Below, one piece after another: positions 7,858 to 16,934 of a stretch of DNA of 64,000 nucleotides (position 1 is its first letter; each line of letters starts with the position of its first letter). Source of the DNA: Tabrizicola piscis (GTDB taxonomy: Bacteria; Pseudomonadota; Alphaproteobacteria; Rhodobacterales; Rhodobacteraceae); contig NZ_CP034328.1 in the NCBI RefSeq assembly GCF_003940805.1, positions 1,842,001 to 1,906,000 of the forward strand. The letters are read 5' to 3'. The position numbers and the translations under genes were made by a program. Below the pieces are notes generated by a model. The model was not told where the DNA came from, made no database searches, and saw only the letters and a program-made list of their open reading frames with translations.

Positions 7858-8964
7858 TCAAAGGCTTTCGTCCAGCGCCGCAAGCACGGCGTCGCCCATC
7901 TGGGTGGTGGACACGGGCGTCCCACCATCCGGCCCCATCAGGTCAGCCGTGCGGAGGCCATCGGCCAGCACTTTCTCGACCGCTTTTTCCACGCGCGTCG
8001 CCTCATCCCCAAGGTCGAAGCTGTAGCGCAGCGCCATGGCAAAGCTCAGGATACAGGCGATCGGGTTGGCCTTGCCCGTTCCCGCAATATCCGGGGCAGA
8101 CCCGTGGACGGGTTCATACAGCGCCTTCGGCCGGCCATTCGCCATCGGCGCACCAAGGCTGGCCGAGGGCAGCATCCCAAGCGACCCGGTCAGCATCGCA
8201 GCGCAATCGGACAGCACGTCGCCAAACAGGTTGTCGGTCACGATCACGTCGAACTGCTTGGGCCAGCGGACCAGCTGCATCGCGCCATTGTCGGCATACA
8301 TGTGCGACAGTTCGACATCCGGATAATCGCGGTCATGCACTTCCTGCACCACGTCGCGCCAGAGGATGCCCGATTCCATCACATTGGCCTTCTCCATCGA
8401 GCAGACCTTGTTCGACCGCTTCCGCGCCAGCTCGAACGCCGATTTGGCCACCCGGGCAATCTCGGATTCGGTGTAGCGCTGGGTATTGATCCCCACCCGC
8501 TCATTGCCTTCCTTGAAGATCCCGCGCGGTTCGCCAAAGTAGACGCCGCTGGTCAGTTCGCGGACAATCACGATATCCAGACCCGCGACCACGTCCCGCT
8601 TCAGGCTGGAGAAGTCGGCCAGCGCGTCAAAGCACTGCGCCGGGCGCAGGTTCGAAAACAGGTCCATCTCCTTCCGCAGGCGCAGAAGGCCGCGTTCAGG
8701 CTTCACGCTGAAATCCAGTTTGTCGTACTTCGGCCCACCGACTGCGCCCAGCAGCACCGCATCCGCCGCTTGCGCCTTGGCCATCGTGGCATCAGCCAGC
8801 GGCACACCGTGAACGTCGTAGGCAGCACCCCCGACAAGGTCTTCGCTGACGTCGAAATGGATGCCGCGCTTGGCACCCATCCAGCCGATGATCCGTTTGA
8901 CCTCGGCCATGACTTCGGGGCCGATGCCGTCACCGGCGAGGATAAGAAGGGATGGGTTGGCCAT
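7858..8964 (-). CDS. leuB: 3-isopropylmalate dehydrogenase
   Basis: LeuB (368 residues) oxidises and decarboxylates 3-isopropylmalate with NAD+ in leucine synthesis, in the cytoplasm. Visible signatures are [11 protein letters not shown] at the N-terminus, [11 protein letters not shown], the substrate region [12 protein letters not shown], the Lys in KANVM, and the metal-site motif NLFGDVLSD. The start is ATG 8964 behind AGGAA; the frame extends further upstream, but those residues are unlike the family. The other leucine genes, leuD and leuC, are on the same strand 2.3 and 5 kb upstream, with unrelated genes between, so the three are probably not one transcript. Confidence 0.97.
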   Translation of the reverse strand: MANPSLLILAGDGIGPEVMAEVKRIIGWMGAKRGIHFDVSEDLVGGAAYDVHGVPLADATMAKAQAADAVLLGAVGGPKYDKLDFSVKPERGLLRLRKEMDLFSNLRPAQCFDALADFSSLKRDVVAGLDIVIVRELTSGVYFGEPRGIFKEGNERVGINTQRYTESEIARVAKSAFELARKRSNKVCSMEKANVMESGILWRDVVQEVHDRDYPDVELSHMYADNGAMQLVRWPKQFDVIVTDNLFGDVLSDCAAMLTGSLGMLPSASLGAPMANGRPKALYEPVHGSAPDIAGTGKANPIACILSFAMALRYSFDLGDEATRVEKAVEKVLADGLRTADLMGPDGGTPVSTTQMGDAVLAALDESL

Positions 8965-9079
8965 GGCGATTTCCTGCAAATATGACGGTGTTCGCGTAGC
9001 CCCTTGGACTGCAAGGGTCAAGCGGTGAAGGCTTCGGCCAGCGCCTCCCACTCGCGCAGCTGCAGGCGCTGCAGCCGTC

Positions 9080-10090
9080 CTAAGGCAGGATGATATCGAT
9101 CCACACCGGAAAATGCCGCGAGGCCGCGGCAAGGTCGCCGGCAAGCGGGTCATCCGGCGGCGGCCAAAGGACACCGGCGTCAGAAACCTTCAGCGCAGCC
9201 GAGGGCAGCACATAGTCCAGCCGCAACCCGCCAAGATCGTCATAGATCACGGTGTCGAGGGCCGGATCGCCCTTGTGCGCAGGTTCCGTGCGCCCGTGGC
9301 TGCCACGCGGACCCGGGTCCTGCAGCGCCGGATGGCCAAGCAACGCGGCAATGCCGTCGCGCAGGCCATCGCCATCGGCAGGGTCAAGATTGCCATCGCC
9401 AAGGACGATGAAGGGCGCGTCGGGCGGCGGCATGGGCAGGGCCCCTTCAAGGAACAAGCGCCAGAAGGCGGCCTCGTCATGGTTGCGCTTGCCGTTGCGG
9501 TCTTCGCGTCCGTCGAAGACCGGGGGCGTGGCGTGCCATGCCAAGAGGTGCAGCGGCCCCCCGTCCGTCAGGATCGGGACATCCCAGAAGCCGGTGGTCG
9601 CAAGGCGCTGGACCTCCAACAGCCCAGCCTCGGTGCCGGGGGGAATCTGCGCCCCGGGAAGGTCACGCCAGAGGAAGGCCGAAAAGTCGCGCACGGCGCT
9701 TTCGTCCACCGGCAGGCGCGACAGCACGGCCATGCCCCCCTGACCGGAGAACAACCCCCAGCCCTGCGCATCGCGCGGGTCGCCGATACGCCCGTTGCCA
9801 TCAACGTCAAACCCGGTTTGCAGGCCCGTATTGGGCCGCAGCGCAAAGCGATGGGGGTAGGTCGCACCCCCGGCAGCCAAGCGGTCGGCCAGAAGGCCCA
9901 GCGCCACGCCGTTCCGGTCATAGTCCACCGCCGTCAGCAGGATCACATCGGCATCCAGTGCCTGCAGGACCGCCACCACGGCGGCAATCTGGGGGTGGTC
10001 CGGTCGGGTCAGGTCCTGCACCAGCAGTCCCGGCCCCTTGCGGTCAAGCCCTACATTCCAGGTGGCAATGCGCAACGTGTCGGCAACCAC
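9080..10090 (-). CDS. secreted endonuclease/exonuclease/phosphatase-family protein
   Basis: The protein has the EEP fold signatures [10 protein letters not shown] at the N-terminus, DADVILL, a [11 protein letters not shown] helix, [18 protein letters not shown] and [14 protein letters not shown] near the end. The family covers nucleases and phosphodiesterases; the substrate is unknown. A calcium-like [11 protein letters not shown] loop lies in the middle. The first ordinary start is GTG 10090, but 17 codons just upstream in frame encode a clear signal peptide ([16 protein letters not shown]), whose only possible starts are CTG 10141 or ATC 10138. The real gene therefore probably extends to about 10141 and the product is exported. 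Confidence 0.85.
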   Translation of the reverse strand: MVADTLRIATWNVGLDRKGPGLLVQDLTRPDHPQIAAVVAVLQALDADVILLTAVDYDRNGVALGLLADRLAAGGATYPHRFALRPNTGLQTGFDVDGNGRIGDPRDAQGWGLFSGQGGMAVLSRLPVDESAVRDFSAFLWRDLPGAQIPPGTEAGLLEVQRLATTGFWDVPILTDGGPLHLLAWHATPPVFDGREDRNGKRNHDEAAFWRLFLEGALPMPPPDAPFIVLGDGNLDPADGDGLRDGIAALLGHPALQDPGPRGSHGRTEPAHKGDPALDTVIYDDLGGLRLDYVLPSAALKVSDAGVLWPPPDDPLAGDLAAASRHFPVWIDIILP

Positions 10091-10137
10091 GGGTCCCGCC
10101 GACAGCAGCAGCGCCAGCGCAACGCCAGCGCCCCGGA

Positions 10138-11067
10138 TCAGTGGTCGCGCCCCTCTTCAGCGCGGTCCGCGGCGGCGCTGGCTTCATCCTCGGCAATCTT
10201 GCGGTCGCGTTTGGTGCGGATCATGTCCGCGACCCGCGCCATGGCGACGCCCCGCATCAACAGGCTGGCCGGCAGAAAGGCCCAGGCCGCCATGGTCCAG
10301 ATCAGGGTCTGGGACGAGGTTATGGTCGTGATCGGCAGGCCAGAGGTGAAGACCGCGATCAGTGTGGGCACCACGAAGGGCAAAAGGAACCCCACCGCCA
10401 GGTTGACCCGCGAATCCCGCTCCAGCCGGTCAACCACATCGCCACCAGCGGTCGGCTCGAAGGTGGGGAGGTTCACCCAGACGTTGAAGGCGCTTTTGGT
10501 CGATGGCCAGCCCGCAAGTTTCAGCACGATCACGAAGACCGCAAGCGAGACCAGCGAAATAAGATAGGCCGTGCCCGCCGCCGTGCGCAGATCCTGCACC
10601 TGTTCGGCGGTGGCGGTTTCGGTCAGCATGAAGGTGGCCAGCCGCACGGGCGAATAGGGGAAATCCAGCGCTTCGCCGATCACCATGCCCAGCGCATGGA
10701 ACAGCCGCGACACGGTCGTCGGGTCGTCCCGGTCGGCCACGATGACCGACAGGAACAGCACAATCGCCAGCAGCATCAGATAGCGGATGCGGTTGAACGG
10801 CGCGCCGTCGCGGAATTCGACAAGGCTGGGATAGACGGCGTTGTATTCGACAAAGACCAGCGTCCCGGCAAACAGCGCCATCAGGGCCACGATCTGCTTG
10901 GTGTCCGTGCCAATGTCCGGCAGTACGACCGACGGCAGCACGATCAGCACCATGACAAGGAAGGCGCGGACGGCTGCCCCGGTGGCGCGGTTCAGCCAGG
11001 TCCGTGCAGCCCCGTCGATCGACGACACCACCCTGACCTGCAGCCGGCCCACAGTAAGCCCGCGCAT
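10138..11067 (-). CDS. conserved membrane protein of unknown function
   Basis: About 309 residues if ATG 11067 is the start. Membrane helices lie around residues 34-54, 60-78, 95-112, 165-185 and 225-270; between them are polar loops such as VADRDDPTTVSRLF. The C-terminal tail is charged (TKRDRKIAEDEASAAADRAEEGRDH region). No catalytic motif is seen. Its stop codon overlaps the probable start of the EEP-family gene downstream, so the two are coupled. Five unrelated-looking residues at the front make the start uncertain; no strong ribosome site is visible. Confidence 0.7.
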   Translation of the reverse strand: MRGLTVGRLQVRVVSSIDGAARTWLNRATGAAVRAFLVMVLIVLPSVVLPDIGTDTKQIVALMALFAGTLVFVEYNAVYPSLVEFRDGAPFNRIRYLMLLAIVLFLSVIVADRDDPTTVSRLFHALGMVIGEALDFPYSPVRLATFMLTETATAEQVQDLRTAAGTAYLISLVSLAVFVIVLKLAGWPSTKSAFNVWVNLPTFEPTAGGDVVDRLERDSRVNLAVGFLLPFVVPTLIAVFTSGLPITTITSSQTLIWTMAAWAFLPASLLMRGVAMARVADMIRTKRDRKIAEDEASAAADRAEEGRDH

Positions 11068-11243
11068 CCGGCTGCGAATTGTTTCAATGCTGTCCAAATC
11101 TGCCCTGCCACACCGGGATTCGCGTTGTTGCCCCGACCAAGCCAAAGCTTTGTGGCCATTTCAGGGTCAATCTGCGCAATCTGGAAGGAAAGCAGCAAAA
11201 GCAGCACCTGCCCCGGTTGTGCGGGCAGATGCCGAATTGCGGA

Positions 11244-11849
11244 TCAGGCCCAGGGGCGGGTGGTGGCAGCCTTCGCCTCATAAGCGTCGATGGCCACGGC
11301 CTTTTCCAGCGTCAGGCCGATATCGTCCAGACCGTTCAGCAGGCAGTGCTTCTTGAAAGCGTCCACCTCAAACGCGAAGGTCGTCCCATCCGAGGCGGTG
11401 ACCGTCTGGCTTTCCAGATCAATGGTGATCCGGGCGTTTTCGCCCTTCTTCGCGTCGTCCATCAGATGCGCCACAGCCTCGGGCGGCAGGACAACCGGAA
11501 GGATGCCGTTCTTGAAACAGTTGCTGAAGAAGATGTCCGCGAACGAGGTGGAGATCACACAGCGGATCCCGAAATCCAAAAGCGCCCAAGGCGCATGTTC
11601 CCGGCTGGAGCCACAGCCAAAGTTATCCCCGGCGATGATGATCTGCGACTTGCGGTAGGCGGGCTGGTTCAACACGAAGTCGGGGATTTCCTGCCCGTCT
11701 TGCGTATAGCGCATCTCATCGAACAGGTTCTTGCCCAGACCCGACCGCTGGATGGTCTTCAGGAACTGCTTGGGGATGATCATGTCGGTGTCGATATTGA
11801 CCAGCGGCATGGGCGCGGCAATTCCGGTCAGGGTGGTAAAGCGTTCCAT
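11244..11849 (-). CDS. leuD: 3-isopropylmalate dehydratase, small subunit
   Basis: LeuD (201 residues) pairs with LeuC to isomerise 2- to 3-isopropylmalate. Family signatures are the start [23 protein letters not shown], and the [17 protein letters not shown] swivel-domain motif, then [12 protein letters not shown] 11849 is taken because a GGAG site precedes it and upstream residues do not match the family. It lies between a membrane-protein gene and the DUF4198 gene, 2 kb from leuC, all on the minus strand. Confidence 0.97.
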   Translation of the reverse strand: MERFTTLTGIAAPMPLVNIDTDMIIPKQFLKTIQRSGLGKNLFDEMRYTQDGQEIPDFVLNQPAYRKSQIIIAGDNFGCGSSREHAPWALLDFGIRCVISTSFADIFFSNCFKNGILPVVLPPEAVAHLMDDAKKGENARITIDLESQTVTASDGTTFAFEVDAFKKHCLLNGLDDIGLTLEKAVAIDAYEAKAATTRPWA

Positions 11850-11904
11850 CGGGGGTCTCCTGTCTTTCCGGCTGGGATAGTCCATCCCCGCTGCCGGAGC
11901 AACA

Positions 11905-12726
11905 TCAGTCCTGCGCTTCGCCGGGCGTGTGGAAGGTCAAAGATGCCCAATCCGAATGCCACACCGGCCCCGTCTTGGAATCGTCGTTCGGCAGCGCCCG
12001 CAGGTCGACGTTGTCGACAAGGTATTCCATCCCCGGCAGGACCGGCACCGTCACCTTGCCGTCAGCATCGGTGCGATGCCGCGTGATCGTCACCGTTCCA
12101 TCGGGCGCGGTCTGGAACAGTTCAACCTGCGTATCGGCGCGGGGGGCGCCGTCCAGCAGCACCAGAAGCGGCAGGCCAGCGGTCAGATCGTCGGTATAAG
12201 GGTTGGCAAGGGCCACAATCTCGATCTTCAGCCCAATGGCCCGGTCCGCCCCGGCACCCGACCCCACGGCGATCAGGCTTTTGGCATGGCGACGATAGGT
12301 TTCCCGGAACCCGGTTTCCGGAAGTCCGCGCGCGGCGTGATCCGCCAAGGCGGTGCGAAAGTCCTTGTGCGCGACAAAGCGCTGGAACACGGCAAAGTCG
12401 GAATAGTTCAGCTCTGAATCCGCTGTTTCGTGCACGATGATCGCCAGCCCATCCGTCTCTGCCGGCATCTGCAGCGCCGGGTTGTCGCCCAGCCGCCCTT
12501 CGACCGGGCGGACCGTATCGCCCTGCACCACCTCGAACCGGGTGATTGCATTCGGCAGGTAGGACAGCGCCGCCCCCTTCATCTCCTGCCCAACGCGCAG
12601 GCGGACCGCCATCACATCTTCGGGAGCGATGGTGTAATCGTCGGGCGACAGCCAGAATTCATGCGCCTTTGCGGCTCCCGTGCTAAGTGCAGCCATCAAG
12701 ACAGTCAGCAGAACCGGAAGTTTCAC
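11905..12726 (-). CDS. DUF4198-family periplasmic protein, divergent from a HupE gene
   Basis: A 273-residue exported protein. The signal peptide [20 protein letters not shown] is followed by mature [12 protein letters not shown], the typical DUF4198 opening with an N-terminal His. The C-terminal half is Ig-like ([40 protein letters not shown]). Relatives have been tied to nickel/cobalt uptake, but the exact role here is unknown. GTG 12726 is preferred as start because AAGGACGG sits seven bases upstream and the signal peptide begins cleanly. That start lies one base from the start of the divergent HupE gene, suggesting shared control and a joint metal-related role. Confidence 0.8.
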   Translation of the reverse strand: MKLPVLLTVLMAALSTGAAKAHEFWLSPDDYTIAPEDVMAVRLRVGQEMKGAALSYLPNAITRFEVVQGDTVRPVEGRLGDNPALQMPAETDGLAIIVHETADSELNYSDFAVFQRFVAHKDFRTALADHAARGLPETGFRETYRRHAKSLIAVGSGAGADRAIGLKIEIVALANPYTDDLTAGLPLLVLLDGAPRADTQVELFQTAPDGTVTITRHRTDADGKVTVPVLPGMEYLVDNVDLRALPNDDSKTGPVWHSDWASLTFHTPGEAQD

Positions 12727-12727
12727 A

Positions 12728-13867
12728 ATGCCGTCCTTCATTTTTATGCTTGTCCGTAAGCTGGCCCTTTGCGCCATTCTGTCAATGACCCTGGTAACGC
12801 CCGCCGCCGCGCATGAGGTGCGCCCGGCGATCACCGACGTGACGGTTGGCGAAACGACGGTCGAGATCATCCTGCGCGCGCCGCTGGAACCGATCATCGC
12901 CGGGATGGACCTTGCAGGGCTTGAAGATACCAACCTGTCCCCCCTGTCAGACCGCTACGACGCCCTCCGCGCCGAGGATCCTGTGGCCTTGGAGGCCGCC
13001 TTGCGCGCCGCCTGGCCGGGCATCGCCGCGCGTATCACCCTTCTGGCGGGCGACACGCGGCTGGAGCCTCAGATCGCCAGCATCACCGTGCCCGAGGTGG
13101 GGGATATCGACCTGCCGCGCGACAGTGAGCTGACGATCACCGCCACGCTGCCCGACGACGGCACACCGGTGCAGCTTGGCTGGGACGCCAGCTTTGGGTC
13201 GGTCATCGTGCGCCAGATGGGTGGGGGCGCAGATGCCTACACCGCCATCCTCGCGGGGGGTGAGCTTAGCGCCGCCCTGCCGCGTGAAGGCTTTGCCACC
13301 GAAGGCGCGCTGCCGGTCTTTGGCCGCTTCATCATCTCGGGCTTTGAACACATCATTCCCAAGGGGTTGGATCACATCCTGTTCGTCCTTGGCCTGTTCT
13401 TCTTTTCGCTGCGGATGTGGCCGCTTCTGGGGCAGATTACGGCCTTCACGCTGGCCCATACGATCACGCTGGCGCTGGCCAGCCTGCAAATCGTGTCGAT
13501 TCCGGCCAGCATCGTTGAGCCGCTGATCGCGGCATCAATCGTCTATGTCGCGGTGGAAAACATCTTCGGCGGCAAGGTGGGGCCGCTTCGCATCGCGGTC
13601 GTCTTCGGCTTTGGCCTGTTGCACGGCCTTGGCTTTGCCTCGGTCCTCAGCGACGTCGGCCTGCCCGAGGGGCGGTTCCTGGTAGCCCTTGTCGGGTTCA
13701 ACATCGGCGTGGAACTGGGCCAACTTGCGGTGATCGCCCTGGCATTCGTTCTTCTGGCCCTGCCCTTCGGGCGTCAGCCTTGGTACCGGGCCGCCATCGC
13801 CATCCCGGCATCCTGCGCAATCGCCGGGGTCGGCGCCTGGTGGACGTTCGAAAGGGTGTTTCTTTAA
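12728..13867 (+). CDS. HupE/UreJ-family membrane protein with a periplasmic N-domain
   Basis: A 379-residue protein: a signal peptide (cleavage near VTPAAA-HEVRP), an extracytoplasmic domain to about residue 200, then the HupE_UreJ_2 membrane domain with six or more helices. The key motif GFEHIIPKGLDHILFVLGLF and the later FTLAHTITLAL carry His residues that bind metal in HupE-like nickel/cobalt permeases. LLHGLGFASVLSDVGLP adds another. ATG 12728 has GGAAG seven bases upstream. The mature N-terminus starts HE, like the neighbouring DUF4198 protein. The transport substrate is inferred, not shown. Confidence 0.85.
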   Translation: MPSFIFMLVRKLALCAILSMTLVTPAAAHEVRPAITDVTVGETTVEIILRAPLEPIIAGMDLAGLEDTNLSPLSDRYDALRAEDPVALEAALRAAWPGIAARITLLAGDTRLEPQIASITVPEVGDIDLPRDSELTITATLPDDGTPVQLGWDASFGSVIVRQMGGGADAYTAILAGGELSAALPREGFATEGALPVFGRFIISGFEHIIPKGLDHILFVLGLFFFSLRMWPLLGQITAFTLAHTITLALASLQIVSIPASIVEPLIAASIVYVAVENIFGGKVGPLRIAVVFGFGLLHGLGFASVLSDVGLPEGRFLVALVGFNIGVELGQLAVIALAFVLLALPFGRQPWYRAAIAIPASCAIAGVGAWWTFERVFL

Positions 13868-13921
13868 GCCCCAGAAGTGACGTCTGCAGACTGGCCCTCC
13901 GGTCTCCAGACGGGTCTTGGG

Positions 13922-15343
13922 TCAGGCCATCTCGCCCATCATCTCGCGCACGTCCGTCAGATGCCCGGTAATCGCAGCCGCAGCGGCCATGGCCGGCGAC
14001 ATCAGATGGGTGCGCCCGCCGCGGCCCTGACGGCCCTCGAAGTTGCGGTTGCTGGTCGCGGCACAACGTTCGCCGGGGGAAAGCTGGTCAGGGTTCATCG
14101 CAAGGCACATCGAACAGCCCGCCAGACGCCATTCAAAGCCCGCATCAAGGAAGATCTGCGCCAGACCTTCCTCCTCCGCCTGCGCGCGGACAAGGCCCGA
14201 TCCCGGCACGACCATCGCACGGAGACCGTCCTTGACCTTCTTGCCCTTGAGGATAGCGGCTGCAGCGCGCAGATCCTCGATCCGGCCGTTGGTGCAAGAC
14301 CCGATGAAGACCGTGTCAATCTTGATGTCCGTCAGCTTCATGCCGGGCGTCAGGCCCATATACTCAAGGCTGCGCTGCGCAGCCTCAACCTTGCCACCGG
14401 TGAAATCGCTGGCGGCAGGGACAAAGCCGGTGATCGGCAACACATCCTCAGGGCTGGTGCCCCAGGTCACGACGGGGGCGATGTCTTCGCCCTTGATCGT
14501 CACCACCTTGTCGAAATGCGCGCCTTCATCGGTGTACAGCGTCTTCCAATAGGCCAGAGCCGCCTCCCATTTCGCGCCCTTCGGCGCGTGCGGGCGGCCC
14601 ATGCAATAGGCGAAGGTCTTTTCGTCCGGCGCAATCAGGCCCGCACGCGCGCCGCCTTCGATGGCCATGTTGCAGACGGTCATCCGGCCTTCCATCGAAA
14701 GCTCGCGGATCGCCTGACCGCAGTATTCGATGACATAGCCGGTGCCGCCCGCGGTACCGGTTTCACCGATCACCGACAGGGTGATGTCCTTGGCCGTGAC
14801 ACCGGGGCGCAAGCTGCCCGTGATCTCGACCTTCATGTTCTTCGACTTCTTCTGGATCAGCGTCTGGGTGGCCAGCACATGCTCCACCTCGGATGTGCCG
14901 ATCCCATGCGCCAGCGCGCCAAAGGCACCGTGGGTGGCAGTGTGGCTGTCGCCGCAGACGACGGTCATGCCCGGCAGGGTCCAGCCCTGTTCAGGGCCAA
15001 CGATGTGGACGATGCCCTGACGCACGTCGGACACCGGATAGTAATTGATCCCGAAGTCCTTGGCGTTCTTGTCCAGCGCCTCAACCTGAATCCGGCTGTC
15101 TTCGGTCATCGTCGCGGCATTGGCGCGGTCCAGCGTGGTGGGGACGTTGTGGTCCGGCACCGCAATGGTCTTTTCCGGCGCACGGACCTTGCGACCCGTC
15201 ATGCGCAGGCCCTCAAAGGCCTGGGGGCTGGTCACCTCATGCACAAGGTGGCGGTCGATATACAGCAGGCAGGTGCCGTCGTCGGACTGGTGGACAACAT
15301 GGTCGTCCCAGATCTTGTCGTAAAGCGTACGCGGAGCGGTCAT
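13922..15343 (-). CDS. leuC: 3-isopropylmalate dehydratase, large subunit
   Basis: LeuC (473 residues) is an aconitase-family enzyme of leucine synthesis. It holds a [4Fe-4S] cluster through the cysteines of GSCTNGR and [11 protein letters not shown]. Other signatures are [40 protein letters not shown] and the C-terminal [21 protein letters not shown] region. ATG 15343 follows AAGGTGAG. It works with LeuD, encoded 2 kb downstream on the same strand after the DUF4198 gene; the plus-strand HupE gene lies between. Confidence 0.97.
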   Translation of the reverse strand: MTAPRTLYDKIWDDHVVHQSDDGTCLLYIDRHLVHEVTSPQAFEGLRMTGRKVRAPEKTIAVPDHNVPTTLDRANAATMTEDSRIQVEALDKNAKDFGINYYPVSDVRQGIVHIVGPEQGWTLPGMTVVCGDSHTATHGAFGALAHGIGTSEVEHVLATQTLIQKKSKNMKVEITGSLRPGVTAKDITLSVIGETGTAGGTGYVIEYCGQAIRELSMEGRMTVCNMAIEGGARAGLIAPDEKTFAYCMGRPHAPKGAKWEAALAYWKTLYTDEGAHFDKVVTIKGEDIAPVVTWGTSPEDVLPITGFVPAASDFTGGKVEAAQRSLEYMGLTPGMKLTDIKIDTVFIGSCTNGRIEDLRAAAAILKGKKVKDGLRAMVVPGSGLVRAQAEEEGLAQIFLDAGFEWRLAGCSMCLAMNPDQLSPGERCAATSNRNFEGRQGRGGRTHLMSPAMAAAAAITGHLTDVREMMGEMA

Positions 15344-15409
15344 GGCTCTCACCTTAAGGTTCGGGATGGCTTCAGGGGAATTTCGGCACGGGGGGACGCA
15401 GGGAAAGCG

Positions 15410-15502
15410 TCAGACGCGGGCAAGGATGGACCGGGTCATGCCGAAAAAGCGGGCCGGAAGCCGCGCATGGTCGGTGATGTCGAAATAGATGAACCCGGAC
15501 AT
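15410..15502 (-). CDS. possible 30-residue ORF upstream of leuC
   Basis: A short frame from ATG 15502 encodes 30 residues beginning MSGFIYFDITDHARLPARFF, with a balanced composition. It has no strong ribosome site and only two leucines, so it is not a classic leucine attenuator peptide. It sits 66 bp upstream of leuC on the same strand. It could be a small protein, a relic, or chance. Confidence 0.2.
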   Translation of the reverse strand: MSGFIYFDITDHARLPARFFGMTRSILARV

Positions 15503-15567
15503 GGCCGCGATATACGCTCGAATTTGCAGTCAGGCAAGCTAGGTCCCTTCCAACAGGGAGAGGTGCG

Positions 15568-16173
15568 ATGCAACCGAAGACATGGGCTATAACACGGGCC
15601 GCAGTGCTTGGGCTGACCTTGGGGATGACAATGGCGAACACCGGACAGGCCGAAGGCACCCACAAGGGCTATGAGATGCCGCCGTATACCGTCGACTGGT
15701 CCGATGGCCCGCGTGAACTGCGCAGCTACGGGCCGCATATCTTGGCCGAAGTGCGCGTGGCAGGCGGGCGCAGCGGGGCGATCCAGACCGGATTTTCCCT
15801 CCTCGCCGGCTATATCTTCGGCGGCAATGCGGAGGGCGAAAAGATCGCCATGACCGTGCCCGTCGCACAATCCCCCGAAGCCGACCACTGGGTTGTCAGC
15901 TTCATGATGCCCGCCCGCTTTACCAAAGACACCCTGCCCGCCCCGCGTGACGCCCGGATTAGCTTCATTCAGGCGCCCGCCTCGCGGCAGGTGGTGGAAC
16001 GCTTCTCGGGCCTGCCCGAAACCACTGACCTTGCCTCCCGGGCCGAAACTCTGCGGACATGGGCCACGGCGCAAGGCCATGACATCATCGCCGGGCCGCA
16101 TTTCTACTTCTACGACGCGCCGATGACCCTGCCCTGGAACCGCCGGAACGAAGTGGCCTTCACCCTCCGCTGA
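15568..16173 (+). CDS. SOUL-family heme-binding protein, exported
   Basis: This 201-residue protein has an N-terminal signal peptide (ending near NTGQA) followed by a SOUL/HBP domain: YTVDWSDGPRELRSYGPHILAEV, LLAGYIFGGNAEGEKIAMTVPV and a C-terminal NRRNEVAFTLR. SOUL proteins bind heme or related tetrapyrroles, here presumably in the periplasm. A GGGAGAGG site sits upstream of ATG 15568. It appears monocistronic, divergent from leuC, and is followed by a hairpin-rich gap. Confidence 0.85.
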   Translation: MQPKTWAITRAAVLGLTLGMTMANTGQAEGTHKGYEMPPYTVDWSDGPRELRSYGPHILAEVRVAGGRSGAIQTGFSLLAGYIFGGNAEGEKIAMTVPVAQSPEADHWVVSFMMPARFTKDTLPAPRDARISFIQAPASRQVVERFSGLPETTDLASRAETLRTWATAQGHDIIAGPHFYFYDAPMTLPWNRRNEVAFTLR

Positions 16174-16478
16174 CAGGCTTTCTCTTCACCAAATATCCCC
16201 GCCGGAGGCACCGCCCGAAGCCGGTTGGCCGGAACGGCCAGAGGCGAGACAGGCTCTTGCAGCCGCGCGCGCATGCGCGGCTGCACCATTGGAATCCCGC
16301 ACGCTGTGGCAGGCGGGCCGCTTCCGGAAGGGCGCGGCGAGGGCCCCACGCTGCGATGCAGCCTTGCAAAGGCGCGGAATTAGGCGTACCCGCCCGCCTT
16401 CGGTTGAGATTGCGCCACGCGGATGCTAATCTTTGCCTATGGCCCGGCGCGGGGGCCAAGCATCAGTCCGCGCCTTTC
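16174..16478. repeat. hairpin-rich intergenic stretch with CAAATATCCCC motif
   Basis: After the SOUL gene comes ACCAAATATCCCCGCCGGAGG (16188-16208), one of three CAAATA-type copies in the window. Two perfect hairpins follow: TGGCCG-GAA-CGGCCA at 16226-16240, and a 10-bp stem GCAGCCGCGC/GCGCGGCTGC at 16259-16284. No gene is visible. The last bases carry the GGAGG site of rsfS. The hairpins could end transcription from the SOUL gene or belong to a palindromic repeat family. Confidence 0.5.
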
Positions 16479-16934
16479 TTGGAGGACTTCGTCCTGACGC
16501 ATTCAGATCCCGCCACCGGTCTTCCGGTCGGCCCGCGCCCCAAACCCGCCCAAGGCGAGGCTTCGGGGCCGGATGGCCATAGCGCCGACCAATTGCTTGC
16601 CCTCGTGCTCAAATCGGTTGACGACGACAAGGCCGAAGACATCGTGCAGATTGATCTGCGTGGCCGGTCGGATGTGGCCGATTACATGGTCATCTGCTCG
16701 GGCCGGTCGTCGCGTCAGGTGGCCTCGATCTCGGAAAAGCTGGCTGACCGGCTGAAGCAGGACATGCGCATCATCGTGCGGATGGAAGGCAAGGAAACCG
16801 GCGACTGGGTTCTGATCGACGCGGGCGATGTGATCGTCCATGTCTTCCGCCCCGAAGTGCGCGAATTCTACCAGCTTGAAAAGATGTGGCTGCCGACCGG
16901 GTCGATGCCAGCGACCAGCACCGCGCAGGGCTGA
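16479..16934 (+). CDS. rsfS: ribosomal silencing factor
   Basis: RsfS binds protein L14 of the large ribosomal subunit and blocks subunit joining in starvation. The domain is clear: LLALVLKSVDDDKAEDIVQI, DLRGRSDVADYMVICSGRSS, GDWVLIDAGDVIVHVFRPEV and FYQLEKMW. There is no good ATG. TTG 16479 is the first ordinary start, but it lies within the ribosome site itself; GGAGG (16481-16485) is ideally placed eight bases before CTG 16494, a possible non-standard start. An N-terminal extension of about 35 residues is Pro/Gly-rich. The stop overlaps rlmH by one base (TGATG). Confidence 0.92.
   Translation: MEDFVLTHSDPATGLPVGPRPKPAQGEASGPDGHSADQLLALVLKSVDDDKAEDIVQIDLRGRSDVADYMVICSGRSSRQVASISEKLADRLKQDMRIIVRMEGKETGDWVLIDAGDVIVHVFRPEVREFYQLEKMWLPTGSMPATSTAQG

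Noticed and set aside
15410..15502. Leucine attenuator peptide before leuC
   Set aside because: The short frame has only two leucines and no terminator/antiterminator pair was seen.
13877..15592. 571-codon plus-strand frame opposite leuC
   Set aside because: Antisense of leuC with no homology signals.
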